Shown: positions 11,351 to 21,399 of the stretch, one piece after another
Numbering within the stretch: position 1 is the first letter of the stretch
Layout: each line of letters starts with the position of its first letter
NCBI GenBank assembly: GCA_949987705.1
Contig: OX465281.1
Location: 27,264,942 to 27,328,941, forward strand
DNA from: Thereva unica
Lineage: Eukaryota > Arthropoda > Insecta > Diptera > Therevidae
Length of the DNA stretch: 64,000 nt
Direction of reading: 5' to 3'
Made by a program: the position numbers and the translations under genes
The notes under the pieces: model-generated
Seen by the model: the letters and a program-made list of their open reading frames with translations, nothing else
What the model was told of the DNA's origin: nothing
The model's database searches: none

Positions 11351-12469
11351 TACAACTTGGGGCTGGTTGCCCGATGAGGCCAACCTCAGATGCATATACA
11401 AAATACAAAAAACCGGATAGACCACAGCCCTCAAAAACATACACATGGAAAAAATCGGCGGTACCCCAGACATCAAAATAGAGGCTGGCTCGTCAGGGGG
11501 GTCGTGGGTAGATGACACTCCGAAAGTACCACCAGGACAACGGAATCAGCAATTACCTACTTGGAAACGCCCCCGTCAGGGCGAACGCAGAGACGTAGGG
11601 AACAATGTAGGACACCTGAAGCAACATTCTCAATGTTAAGGTTGTCGCCTGCTGCTATGCCATACCCTTCGGGTGTCTAGCCCATCATCCCGAAAAAATT
11701 AATACCAATATCACTAAACGCCATCAATGTTCGTCCGGACAATCCGGACTATATTTATTTAATTCAGAGCAAAAACAATTATAATAGACAATTAGATTTA
11801 ATAAAACCTAAAATTACCTGCAAACATTTAACCTTTTAACCTGCTTGTAAGACCACGTCTAACTAATTCATAGGCACTCCATAGACCATTAAGTGCAAAA
11901 TAAAAAAAAACATAAGCAAAAGGGTAGGTAACAACTTCCCGTCCTGGTACCAGTTTGGGTTTTTCTAAATTTTTCCAGTGATGCTTCTAGTACTGCACTG
12001 AAGTCGCCGTCACGTTACGGATATGTGTGGATCGGCCTTAAGTGAACCAGATTCAGGTTTTTATTTAGTAATAAAAATGGGTTTGCTTTAGACATCTTGA
12101 ACGAGCTAAACTTGAACAACGTACTACAGCCAACTGGAGTTTCCCGGTTTTCTAAACACAGTGCTGTTTTCGGACTGTTCAGAACTCCTTGAAAGTGGGC
12201 TCGTGTGTGCTCCGCGAGGTCCCCTCCACTCCGGACCTTAATTATATGGCCCTCTTCAGATAACCCATAAATATATGGTAGGAAGAGTAAGGTCCATCCT
12301 GAATAAGGCACTGTACAATTGGGAGCTACCCGATCATATTAGTGCATCCCTGTAAGGACAGCTTCCAGTGGCAACTGCGTGGAGGTTATGATCGCACATC
12401 CCCAGTTTGAGATAGTTGCTCGACCTTTTTCGCTGGTGACTGTTTTCACCTCCCATAAAGTTTTTTTTT
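11351..12469. other. Segment between direct repeats, no recognised genes
   Basis: A third partial echo (TTGGAAACGCCCCCGTCAGG, about 11561-11580) resembles the GGAAACGCTCTCGTAAGG end of the left repeat. Open frames at 11276-11518 and 12015-12311 (both minus) show no family motifs. This could be the interior of a short non-autonomous LTR element, but that is inference. Confidence 0.3.
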
Positions 12470-12725
12470 TCTAAATAATTACGATTCGATTATTTTTAAA
12501 AGCCTCTGAGTATTTTACCGACACTAATAATCTTCACGATCAAACCTGATGAAGGATCGGCAAGTCAGCACTAAGTTGTATTCAATCCAATTGGATCCCA
12601 CCCGAAAAAGCTGCTAAGAAAACTATCTGGTATGAAGAGAATGTCAATTAGCTGGTCATATTCACTTCTTCCAAGACACTGACGGGGACTTGTGTTTTTA
12701 CAGTAAAAACGCTCTCTAATTAGTA
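12470..12725 (+). repeat. Direct repeat, right copy
   Basis: It matches 11093-11350 in ordered blocks, including GACACTAATAATCTTCACGA, TTGTATTCAATCC, TATTCACTTCTTCCAAGAC and AAAACGCTCTC. It is diverged by many substitutions, so the duplication is not recent. Confidence 0.55.
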
Positions 12726-13489
12726 TAATTTCCAGGCGACTGTGTGTTTTCCAATTTAATCAGTCTTTAAAGCAAAGTTAAATGAATAAATTGAAGAAGT
12801 AAAATCGTAAAAAAAAACTAAATAAGCAGCCTATTGTTATCGTTCATCCAAGATCTTGTTCACTAGTACATTAAGAGAGATCAATCATAATTTGAAGACA
12901 AGAATGCTACTACTAGCAGCAAAAACTTCTGCCTCTTGATAACTTCCACCACGAAAAATTTACTTGCCAAACCATTGCTATTTAGAGCTGGATTAAAGCC
13001 TCTTCTCTTCTCGAGAGTGTAAAGAAAAAGTTTCTGTATACTAGGATCAACACGTCGTCCTATTTTGCCTAAGCTGGTATCGATAATTGTAGTTTTTATC
13101 ATCACTGGTTTTATACCATTATTAATCTCGATCTTCGCCCAAGATGCCTCAGTTCTGGAACTGTTGTTGAAAGTTTTTTCCATATCGGAGATGACTACGA
13201 AGGCAAATTGTGTTCTAGGTAATATTCTACGGTACGATACGTTGGTTTTAAGCAATTTTCCTTTGCAATATTCATTCTGGAAGCAATATAGTCGGGAGAA
13301 TTTCTAATATACAATTTATATAAGTCTAGCGTGTCTATGATAAACGATGGAAAGTTTTTCGAACTTTAATCCTTTGCTTTTTTGTGCCCGCATTTACCTG
13401 CTTTCCAAATGAAGATCACCAGAGTGGTGGACGTGACAGTAGTTAAGGCATTTCTATTAGATCGGCCTCATGCAGCCCCAGACTGTCGA
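12726..13489. other. Unassigned sequence upstream of hairpin-tail copy 4
   Basis: No supported coding region. Opposing open frames at 12881-13255 (minus) and 13065-13307 (plus) have no recognisable motifs. Confidence 0.3.
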
Positions 13490-13510
13490 TCATCTATCCT
13501 TTGAGCTAAG

Positions 13511-13514
<4 letters not shown>
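13490..13514 (+). repeat. Hairpin-tail repeat copy 4, left part (split by insertion)
   Basis: ATCCTTTGAGCTAAGCTTA matches the entry into copy 1 (ATCCTTCGAGCTAAGCTTAC at 1688-1707). It stops abruptly at the TA repeat. The remainder of the same copy resumes at 16389 after a 14-bp duplication, so the two pieces were once continuous. Confidence 0.75.
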
Positions 13515-13580
<66 letters not shown>

Positions 13581-13587
13581 CATATAC

Positions 13588-13642
<55 letters not shown>
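13512..13642. repeat. TA/CATA microsatellite, likely 3' tail of the inserted retrotransposon
   Basis: About 130 bp of (TA)n with CATATA interruptions. It sits exactly between the left target duplication and the palindromic element, and TA repeats continue on the far side of the palindrome (14659-14666). The minus-strand RNase-H element therefore ends in a TA-repeat tail, comparable to the short-repeat tails of I-type elements. Confidence 0.8.
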
Positions 13643-13645
<3 letters not shown>

Positions 13646-14658
13646 GGTGTCCCACATAAACTTACAAAGCGGCCGGCTGTGGATAGGTCTTGGATAGACG
13701 AACAAAAAATCGTATGGGTGGGGGGGGGGAAATCGTAACGGTTTAGCCGCTAGGGCGTTTTGAAGTTTTTTTCCTAGAGTTTTACATATCACCCTGTATT
13801 TTTGTAACCGTGTAACCCATTTTCATGATTATGGTACCGGTGTACGCAGAATTCCCCCACCTATCTACGACGGTAAAAATAATGGTCCTATCTTATAACC
13901 TTTTGGAGTTATGAGTCGCCAAAGTCAAAATTTTGTATTTTTTTCACTAAAATTTCAACTAAAACCACCTTTTTCTCCAAAAAATACGTGATAAACCTAA
14001 ACTTTTTTTTTCAAAATTAAAAAGTTTGGACAATTTCCTATAAATGATGTATTACAACTTTTACGCCACAGCCTCTATTTTTGAAGTTATAAGCATTTTT
14101 AATGTTGAAATTGGCTCTATTTCGTCCTTTTTTAGTACTTTTCCATCTGAGCTTTGTCGAAAAGTGCCAAATAAGCATCGAAAAAGGCCAATATTAACTT
14201 TAAAATTGCTTATAACTTCTAAAGTAAAGGCCCTAAAATAAAACTTCTAATACATTATTTATAGGAAATTGTCCAAACTTTTTAATTTTGGAAAAAAAAG
14301 TTTAGGTTTATCACGTATTTTTTGGAGAAAAAGGTGGTTTTAGTTGAAATTTTAGTGAAAAAAATACAAAATTTTGACTTTGGCGACTCATAACTCCAAA
14401 AGGTTATAAGATAGGACCATTATTTTTACCGTCGTAGATAGGTGGGGGAATTCTGCGTACACCGGTACCATAATCATGAAAATGGGTTACACGGTTACAA
14501 AAATACAGGGTGATATGTAAAACTCTAGCAAAAAAACTTCAAAACGCCCTAGCGGCTAAACCGTTACGATTTCCCCCCCCCACCCATACGATTTTTTGTT
14601 CGTCTATCCAAGACCTATCCACAGCCGGCCGCTTTGTAAGTTTATGTGGGACACCCTG
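13643..14658. mobile_element. 1,016-bp near-perfect palindromic (foldback) element
   Basis: The element begins CAGGGTGTCCCACATAAACT and ends with the exact inverse. Each arm is about 500 bp and they meet near 14150. The outer 400 bp of the arms match with only rare differences; the centre (about 14060-14240) is more diverged but still complementary (TTATAAGCATTTTTAATGTT against its partner). It has no transposase frame. It sits in a TA repeat, so the duplication (TA or TATATATA) cannot be measured. The class is unknown; long-armed foldback or miniature DNA transposon is the best description. Confidence 0.85.
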
Positions 14659-14659
14659 T

Positions 14660-16388
14660 ATATATAGATTTTCGAGGGATATCGAATCAGACCACTATTT
14701 GCGGGTCCCTTTTCGTCCCTCTGCCTAGAGTCATCTTATTGGGGTTGCAGTGGGTTGTCCCATTGCTCCCTTGCTTCGACTCCCCTAGTTATCGCAAGCA
14801 GCTGATTGAAGGGAGTCTGCCACATGTCCTCCATCCAATGGAGTCCAGTTATGGCAGCCCTTTTTCTCGCCACCGCCGGACAGTGACACACTATGTGTGT
14901 GGCCGTCTCAGGTTCCTACAGGCACATCCGACAGGTGTCATCCTCCAGAATTCCCATTCTTTTTAGGTGATACCTGAAACATCCGTGTCCTGTAATCAGT
15001 GCCACCAACCATCTGAGGGTTCTCCTTTGCATATGCAGGATCCTTCTTCTGGCCGCGGTAATCGGCAACGTAAGCACCATCTTAGCCTGCCTACACGTGG
15101 TCATAGCGTCCCACCGTCTCCGGTGTTCCTCAGCGACCCATTTCTCGATGTAGTTCCTTACCAACCCTCTGCCAATGGCAGAGTATGGCTCCGGTCCCCA
15201 GAATTCCGAGGTTGACCCCTGTTTTGCCAGGTTGTCAGCCTTTTCGTTCCCATCGATGCCTGTATGTCCTCTAACCCAAGCTAGCGTCACGTTGTTTTGT
15301 TGCGCACACCTGTTCAGTTTTTGGACACATTCCAACGCCAGAGACGCATTAATCTCTGTCTGATTCATGCGCTTAATCACAGCCTGATTGTCCAGTGCTA
15401 TAAGGATACTTCTTCCCTGCACCTGACCCTCATTTATGTGATCCAGCGCGTGCAGCAGAGCAAGCATTTCCGCCTGGTAGACTGAGGTGTAATTCCCCAA
15501 AGCCAGAGAGCAGGTCAGATTTAAGTCCTCTGAGAAGACTCCCGCACCTGCTCTGCCGTCAATCATGGATCCGTCCGTGAAGATATATATGTCTTCCGGC
15601 CTCCCTTCCGGGAGCGTTCCGTTCCCTATGAGGGTTTTATGATACCTTTCGGTCACCCTCATTTTTGTGATCCCTTCCATGGGCATCATGAGCTCCCTAA
15701 TCCCTTTAATGCGATCCAGGATCTTCATGTGCCCATATAAGGCTCCTGACGCCTGCCATGCGGCATCCCGTCTCATCCGAATCGCTGAGGCTGCCGCAGT
15801 CTTCATCACCTGGAGATCTAACGGCAGCAGACCTAACAGCGCCTCCAATGCCGCGGCGGGTGTGGTGCGGAAAGCACCGCTCACACCTACGCTGGCCATT
15901 CTTTGCACCTTGTCCAAATGCCTCTTGACGGTTTTCTGTGTGACTTTAGTCCACCAGATCACCGAGGCATAAGTTATGATGGGTCTCACCATCATGGTAT
16001 ATGTCCAGTATGCTAACCTTGGTGAGATACCCCACCTTAGTCCACATACTCTTCTGCACTGGTGAAGCACCCTTGTCGCCTTCTTAATCTTCTCTTCAAC
16101 GTGGTATTTCCAGGTTAGTCGCGAGTCCAAGTATACACCCAGATACTTGACCATCCCAGACACCTTGATCCTCGATCCAAAAAGCATGAGGGGCTGAAAA
16201 TCCAGATCTTTAATCTTCCTAGTGAAGATTATCGCGTCTGTCTTATTGGCATTTATGGTGAGGCCCTGTTCCGTACACCACTGCTCAACCACTTAGAGTG
16301 CATTCCTCATGATATCTGCCGTAGTGCTCATAAACTTGCCACGTGTCACAATCGCCACATCATCTGCATACCCAACGGTATGCACGCC
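14660..16388 (-). pseudogene. I/LOA-type non-LTR retrotransposon ORF2: RT thumb, RNase H, zinc knuckle
   Basis: Reading from 16388 leftward, the 5'-truncated ORF2 starts at the reverse transcriptase active site VGYADDVAIV (YADD at 16359-16370). After one in-frame TAA near 16293, a 458-residue open frame (16292-14916) follows. It contains the RT thumb (LGVYLDSRLTWK), then RNase H with all four acidic positions visible: FTDGSM (about residue 239), YQAEML (272), ALDNQA (299) and GNEKADNLAK (350), plus WVRGHTG. A C-terminal HFxYH..CRMC zinc-type segment is cut by one TAG near 14913 and continues as EPETATHIVCHCPA to a TAA at 14736-14738. RNase H would degrade template RNA during target-primed reverse transcription. 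It is the best-preserved element in the window. Confidence 0.88.
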
Positions 16389-16495
16389 TTGAGCTAAGCT
16401 TACTCTAGACATTACACTACGACGTAAACGAGAGACATGTAGCATAAATGGTGTCATCTGAGCTTAGATTTTCACATACAAAAAAAAACAGCCAT
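16389..16495 (+). repeat. Hairpin-tail repeat copy 4, right part, with A-rich end
   Basis: TTGAGCTAAGCTTA is the second copy of the 14-bp duplication. It continues CTCTAGACATTACACTACGA, then the GGTGTCATCTGAGCTTAGA arm and an A-rich run (ACATACAAAAAAAAAC). It completes the copy that starts at 13490. Confidence 0.78.
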
Positions 16496-18034
16496 GGATC
16501 AGTCCTCTGGGGCATAATTGACATCATATTATCGATGCCTGAAGACTGATCAAGAAGATCAAGTCGATGACGATAATCAAAAACAGCAAGGTACTGCTGT
16601 TCCACTGTGGTTTCTCGATCTTGAGGATTTTCTAGTCGGCCATGGGAATGTCCCTATTGTGTTGCCAGGTTGCCTAGTCCTTCCTTTATTTTAGGGAGTC
16701 AAGCTCCCGCCCTTAGTCTCTTAAAAATGTCTATTGCCGGGATGTGGCTTAATAGAACCCGTAGAAGAGCAACGTGTACCACATCAAAAATTTCTTGGAA
16801 AAGTCATCCTCGCACAATCACTTGAAAACCCCTCACTATCTGCGTCCAGTCAAACGAAGGCAGTGTATCCTCTGTATGTTCTTGCTTTTTCCAAATACGT
16901 AAGGCAGATACTAGGATTGCCCGTTCCATTTGTTAAGAGATTTAATTCATAGGGACCTTATGAGAAATTGCTAGAGCATAACCCCTCACTACACTATCGC
17001 TGTTTTTTTTTTCTTTGTGTGGTTCTTATGAGAAATCTAAGGGGCAAGCCCTCTTTCGGCATTCATTTCTTTGCAACATGGGACCCGCATGTGACATGAG
17101 GCATGTCCTCTTTAAATTCTAGTCGAGTGATTGGGATTTATTGTGTGTATTCATGGTCTATTGCCACGAGTAATGTCGAAGAAAGAAGGCCACCGGGTAA
17201 GACACTTATACGCGCTAATTAAAGTTATGGAAAACGATGTTGGGAGAAGTGGAGCGTACCTAACTTGCTCAGCTCTTTTGACGTTGGCCTATTCGGTGAG
17301 GGAAGCCCTGTCTGTAATAACACACACTATCTAATCGCCCGCCACCACCGTTATAACACAGCGCCTCACGGAGCCATCCAAGCCGCTGTACATTGATGAG
17401 ATTTCTTTGTAGACGCTATCAGAAATGCACAAACATGATAATCCCGCTTTTGTGCCTCAAATAAATTATATTGATTTTGAAGACCTGTGTTTCCAAAAGG
17501 ACCATGCCATTTACCACACATCAACTGAAATAATACCATTATTGCAGGAGGCATTTCATAGTCGCGTATTCTCTTAATTAGTCGACCAAAATTTTCCGTC
17601 TAGATCATACGAACTCTTTTTCTAGAGGGTTTTGCTTACGCTGCAACACCTAGGCCCAGCCATATTTATACCAAACTGTGGTTGAAAATTTCGTTAAAAA
17701 AATGCAAATGACAACAAAGCTGATTATTTAAACCGCTAGCTTCCCATAGCTTCAGTAGACATCGTAGGCACAACTTTAACTGAATGTCTGCGATGATCAC
17801 ACATTCCAAATGGCCAAAAAAGTGTCCTTCTTGAGCCAGGACAAATCATCAGACCCGCCTCGCGTACTACTCATTTCCGGCATTCCAGAGACCATCTTAT
17901 TGTTGTCTCAACAAATTGCAATAAAACTTGTCGATAGAGGACACCTTCTACACATGGTTCTTTCCATTGGCTCCCATCCTTTACAAGGCGAAAGAACGCT
18001 GAATTTGCGTATTGAACAGGAAATTACTCTCGTT
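16496..18034. other. Unassigned sequence
   Basis: No recognised gene. A 76-codon open frame at 17810-18040 has no identifiable motif and ends at the poly-A of an inverted hairpin tail. I treat it as chance. Confidence 0.3.
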
Positions 18035-18122
18035 TTTTAAGTGAAAGCCCAAACTTAGGAGTCACCCTTTGTACTATCAGTTCGTCCTGTCGAACTCGTT
18101 ACTGTGCAAGGCTTGGTTCGAA
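18035..18122 (-). repeat. Hairpin-tail repeat copy 5 (inverted)
   Basis: On the minus strand it reads GAACCAAGCCTTGCACAGTA and then GATAGTACAAAGGGTGACTC, CTAAGTTTGGGCTTTCACTT and AAAAAA. This matches the arm and loop order of copies 1 and 2. The A-run at 18035-18040 marks its 3' end. Confidence 0.7.
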
Positions 18123-18428
18123 GTAAAAGAATACAAAAATAAATACAAATAATTTTTGAAACGGGTCTTCGATTTGGCAACTCCAACCTAAGCGGAATTT
18201 TGACGCCTTATTATTAATCGGTTAAACCGACTAGATACCTTATTACGGCTACTCTTGACTACCCCTTTTGTTATGCTTGTAGGCGATGGTAGGAAAGAGC
18301 GAAGGGTATTTATTTTCTAAAAAGTTAGGACAAGAAAGGAAGAAACCTATCTAAGATGAGAGAAATTGATAGACGGAAGACCAATCCACGGAACCGCAAA
18401 TCTCGGCGATGGTAGTAGTGCCGCAAAC
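18123..18428. other. Unassigned sequence left of the hAT-type element
   Basis: AT-rich, non-coding as far as I can see. Confidence 0.3.
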
Positions 18429-18436
18429 CTCTAGAC

Positions 18437-19189
18437 CAGTGGTTCCCAAACTTTATTTCGTTCGGAACCTTTCTGCAATGTATAAAATTTGGCGGAACCC
18501 AACGATGAAAGCTGTTTGTTTGTCCGGTGCATATCTTGCAATCGATTTTTTGAATACTTCCGGTTACCCGATCACCCTGAAATTTTGCACACAACTTCCG
18601 CTCCGATGACACAATGCAAAATTGTATACTCATTATACCGTTAGATCCATGGCGGCCGTCTCAAGAGGACGGATTACTGCTTTCTTCACGTAACAAATTT
18701 TGCAATCAATTTTTCAAATACTTACGGATATCCTATCATGCTGAAAATTTGCATACAGCTTTAGCTCCGATGACAATGCAAAATGGTATACTCAATATAC
18801 CTTTAGATCCATGGCGGCAGTCTCAGGAGGGCGGATTGAAATATTCTTCACAACCCCTTCGACATGGGTATCAAATGCAACGGTATGATAAGTAGAACAC
18901 CATAAGCAATATAGTATACTCAATATATCGTTTGGCCCATAGCGGCCATCTCAAGAGGGCGGATTACCATTTTCTTCACAACCTCCTCGACATGGGAATA
19001 TGGAATGGCGGCCAAAATGTTACGCGGCGTGACGTAGACCAAATTTCAAAGAAGAAGGGCCACTCGCACTTTTTGATTAGCAAGAACGCGTTAAGCGGCC
19101 AGCGCAGCGCCAGTGAGTCTGCGAATGTATTTGCGCTTCGGCGCTGGTGACACGGAACCCTACAATTTTGGGAACTTTGGGAATCACTG
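18437..19189. mobile_element. Non-autonomous hAT-type DNA transposon (753 bp)
   Basis: The ends are CAGTGGTTCCCAAACTTTAT and the inverse AACTTTGGGAATCACTG. The element is flanked by a perfect 8-bp duplication CTCTAGAC (18429-18436 and 19190-19197). Further inside, the motif GGAACC occurs near both ends (CGTTCGGAACC and its counterpart CACGGAACCC). CAGTGGTTC-type ends with 8-bp duplications are characteristic of hAT/Charlie-like elements. No transposase is encoded; the interior consists mostly of tandem repeats (next entry). Confidence 0.92.
18537..18990 (+). repeat. Internal tandem repeats of the hAT-type element (about 164-bp unit)
   Basis: Unit 1 starts at about 18537 and unit 2 at about 18701. 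They share TTGCAATC, ATTTTT-AATACTT, CTCCGATGACA, AATGCAAAA-GGTATACTCA, TTAGATCCATGGCGGC, GTCTCA and AGGGCGGATT in order. A third, partial unit (about 18910-18990) keeps GTATACTCAATATA, CATAGCGGCCATCTCAAGAG, GGCGGATTAC and TTCTTCACAACC. Such repeats are unusual for a short hAT derivative. Confidence 0.8.
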
Positions 19190-19197
19190 CTCTAGAC

Positions 19198-20400
19198 TGC
19201 CAAGGCCGACACTCACGAGTGCTTTGACTTACAAATACATCAAAAAAGATCAACTTACTTAATTAAATTTCAAACCCCCAACAAATCTTCTTATTTAAAA
19301 ACCCCTATACAGTCTGAAGTACCACTTCGCTTCACTTAAGCCGCCAATACCCCATTCAAAGCTCCTAATGCAATTTAGCGTAACAAACAGCCAGCAAGAA
19401 TGCAACCCATCTCGAGACCATAAGTCCGAGTTTTATGCTCTGCTTTACCTAGTTTCATATCCAAGTATCATGAATCTCGTCCTTTCCTCAGATCCTTCAT
19501 TAAAAAGCGCTTTTTGGACTGCAAAATCTTTCAAGATTCCATCTTCTATTTAACTAAGAAAATCATGCACATAAAGATCCTTTATAGTTTTAGTTAAGTT
19601 TATGCTCTTTCTAGGGGGCATAAAAAACACATCTCCCTCAATGGAGGGGAGGGTAGGAGGTTAGGGGAATTTTTTTTGTTCTTATATTCCTTCAAAAACA
19701 GGGAATTGTTTTGCTCATAATTTTTGAAACAAAATCCTTGCATAGGAGGAGGAGGATGCTACTAAACTCGTTAAAAGTGGATAATCATCTAGTATAGGGG
19801 GAGGGGGAGAGATAGCTCCCTCCCACAACTAGGGCTTATGCATGGCTAGTTTAATATCCTTGGAGGATATTTTTTTGTCAAGTTTTTTTTTCTTATTTAA
19901 AACATTTGGAGATAAAAAAAAAGAAAACTAGGAAGAGGATTTCGCCAGCGGGAGGGAATCTGGTTGCAATTTTCCAGACAACTAGGTCTGAACTCCTGGA
20001 AAATCCTTCACTTGTTTTCCTGTGCTTGTGCCATAAGTTAGGATTCCTTTTTTTTGTTGGTGTTGTTGTTGTTGCAAGGAGAGCGCCTCTTTATCTACTA
20101 GGAAGAAGGAAGTTAATTTTTTTTTCGTGATATAAAAGAACAAAAGCATCAGGTGGATGGAGTGGGGGAGATAGGACGTTTTTTGGGGGTGGTTGAAAAA
20201 GGAAAGAGTTCTTTTTTAGATAGTGGTGGGTGGTAGGAGAGAGGGTTGAGAGAGTAACAAGAAAGAAACTTTTCTTTACCGTTTTTTTTGTTGCTTTCCC
20301 CCTCCACGTTTATCAACTCGACAAAAGTTTTAAGCAATTAAATTAAAGTTTTTCGTAATTCTTTTGAGTTTTTTTTTTATTTCTTGTTCTATCGTTCCAG
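19198..20400 (+). other. Probable ttv intron ending in a polypyrimidine acceptor
   Basis: No exon or mobile-element end recognised. The last 40 bases are pyrimidine-rich (TTTTTTTTTTATTTCTTGTTC) and end TCGTTCCAG at 20400, a strong 3' splice site for the first recognisable ttv exon. Poly-purine and poly-T tracts are common here. Confidence 0.55.
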
Positions 20401-20475
20401 ATACGACTACGAGACGTTATTGCAGAACTCGACGTTCTGTTTGGTTCCACGTGGGAGGCGATTGGGTTCATTCCG
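20401..20475 (+). CDS. ttv: Exostosin-1 (tout-velu) coding exon A
   Basis: This 75-bp internal exon encodes [20 protein letters not shown] then LGSF, with split codons at both ends. EXT1 with EXT2 polymerises heparan sulfate in the Golgi by alternately adding glucuronic acid and N-acetylglucosamine; in flies it is needed for Hedgehog spread. The segment lies late in the N-terminal exostosin (GT47, glucuronosyltransferase) domain, and [19 protein letters not shown] is highly conserved in the family. The acceptor is TCGTTCCAG and the donor GTGAGT. The last codon is CG plus A of the next exon, giving arginine. Earlier exons were not found to the left. Confidence 0.93.
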
Positions 20476-20750
20476 GTGAGTTGTTTGCCAACAATCGAAA
20501 GATCTAAGAATGAACATTCGGTTCGTCGTTGTTGTCCCTTTGTTTGTACTCTATATACACTATACTATACTGTATATGTATATGTGCATGGATTTAGGGG
20601 TTGAGGGGGTAAAAATTGCTGGGGAACCGAAGGGACAAGATGCCGAGCCTGAATGTTCGTCCTTTATCAAATCAAATCCCCCAGAACAATTTGAAGATTC
20701 TTAATGGTCCTTGGGAAGTTATCTAATTTGTTATCGTTATGCCATAACAG

Positions 20751-20877
20751 ATTTCTGGAGGCCCTTCAGGCTGGATGTATACCGGTTCTGTTGTCGAATG
20801 CCTGGGTGTTGCCCTTCGAATCGAAAATCGATTGGAAACAGGCGGCTATTTGGGCTGATGAAAGACTTCTACTTCAG
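20751..20877 (+). CDS. ttv: Exostosin-1 (tout-velu) coding exon B
   Basis: The first base completes the arginine from exon A. Then 42 codons run [40 protein letters not shown] and LQ. The AGC.PV.LSN.W.LPF block is the GT47 donor-site region of EXT1. The reading is nearly identical to fly tout-velu as I remember it, well beyond EXT2 or EXTL resemblance. The intron between A and B is 275 bp, with acceptor GCCATAACAG and donor GTAAGT. Earlier in-frame codons upstream of 20751 are intronic and should not be included. Confidence 0.94.
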
Positions 20878-21108
20878 GTAAGTGTTGGGTGGAATTTTCT
20901 TTTTTTCTTTTTCTTTTTTGGTTTGGTTTGGTTGGGTTTCGTTTGGGGGGTACACCGTGTGGAAAGAAGCATAGATCTGCTTTCCATTTCGTGTTTCCAA
21001 ATGGACCCATGATTGTAGCAATATTGTTAACTGAAACTGTATATATGTTTGTATTTGTGTATAACAGATTTTCTTTTCTTTCATTTCATGGAATTTTCCT
21101 TCGAACAG

Positions 21109-21228
21109 GTTCCTGAGGTGGTGCGGTCAGTTCCCGTCAATCGAATTTTGGCCCTTCGTCAACAGACCCAAATACTTTGGGAACGGTATTTTGGATCGAT
21201 TGAAAAAATCGTTTTCACCACTTTCGAG
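21109..21228 (+). CDS. ttv: Exostosin-1 (tout-velu) coding exon C
   Basis: Forty complete codons begin [19 protein letters not shown] and end EKIVFTTFE, the end of the GT47 domain in EXT1 (ALRQQTQ.LWE.YF.S.EKIV.TT.E). The intron before it is 231 bp (acceptor TCGAACAG, donor side GTAAGT after CTTCAG). It ends GAG|GTAAGT in phase 0. The next expected residues (a II.ERL-like start, then the linker and the C-terminal GT64 domain) were not found by eye in the rest of the window. The following intron is invaded by retrotransposons from about 21300. Confidence 0.94.
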
Positions 21229-21399
21229 GTAAGTAAAACATTCCAATTTCATTTTCTTATATATGTATAGGTATGTATGTAGGTTTCTTCAAGGGTTTAA
21301 AATCAAACCCTGCAAACATTTTATCGATTCGTCGCTTTAACGACTCGTTTACGGAGTTGAGAATGACTCGCTAAGCGGATAAAATCTCGTACCACAATC
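21229..21399 (+). other. Start of ttv intron after exon C, with CCCTGCAAACATT terminal motif
   Basis: The intron opens GTAAGTAAAACA. At 21308-21320 CCCTGCAAACATT begins a short segment (to about 21370, with CGATTCG and GACTCG) that recurs inverted at 25100-25242, where it abuts TTAA. This could be one end of a piggyBac-like element or a solo fragment. Confidence 0.5.

Noticed and set aside
11351..12469. Gag-like protein between direct repeats (KRPRQGERRD)
   Set aside because: Short basic stretch only; no zinc knuckle, protease or RT motif.
13470..13792. Open frames of alternating I and Y
   Set aside because: Translation of the TA microsatellite.
15667..15972. 101-codon + strand frame and several neighbours at 14967-15485
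   Set aside because: Antisense shadows of the well-supported minus-strand RNase-H ORF.
17810..18040. 76-codon + strand frame with a hydrophobic, protein-like composition
   Set aside because: No recognised motif, no splice context, and its last codons are the poly-A of an inverted hairpin-tail repeat.
20889..21270. Open frames covering the intron between ttv exons B and C and extending past exon C
   Set aside because: Only 20751-20877 and 21109-21228 match EXT1; splice signals define the limits.
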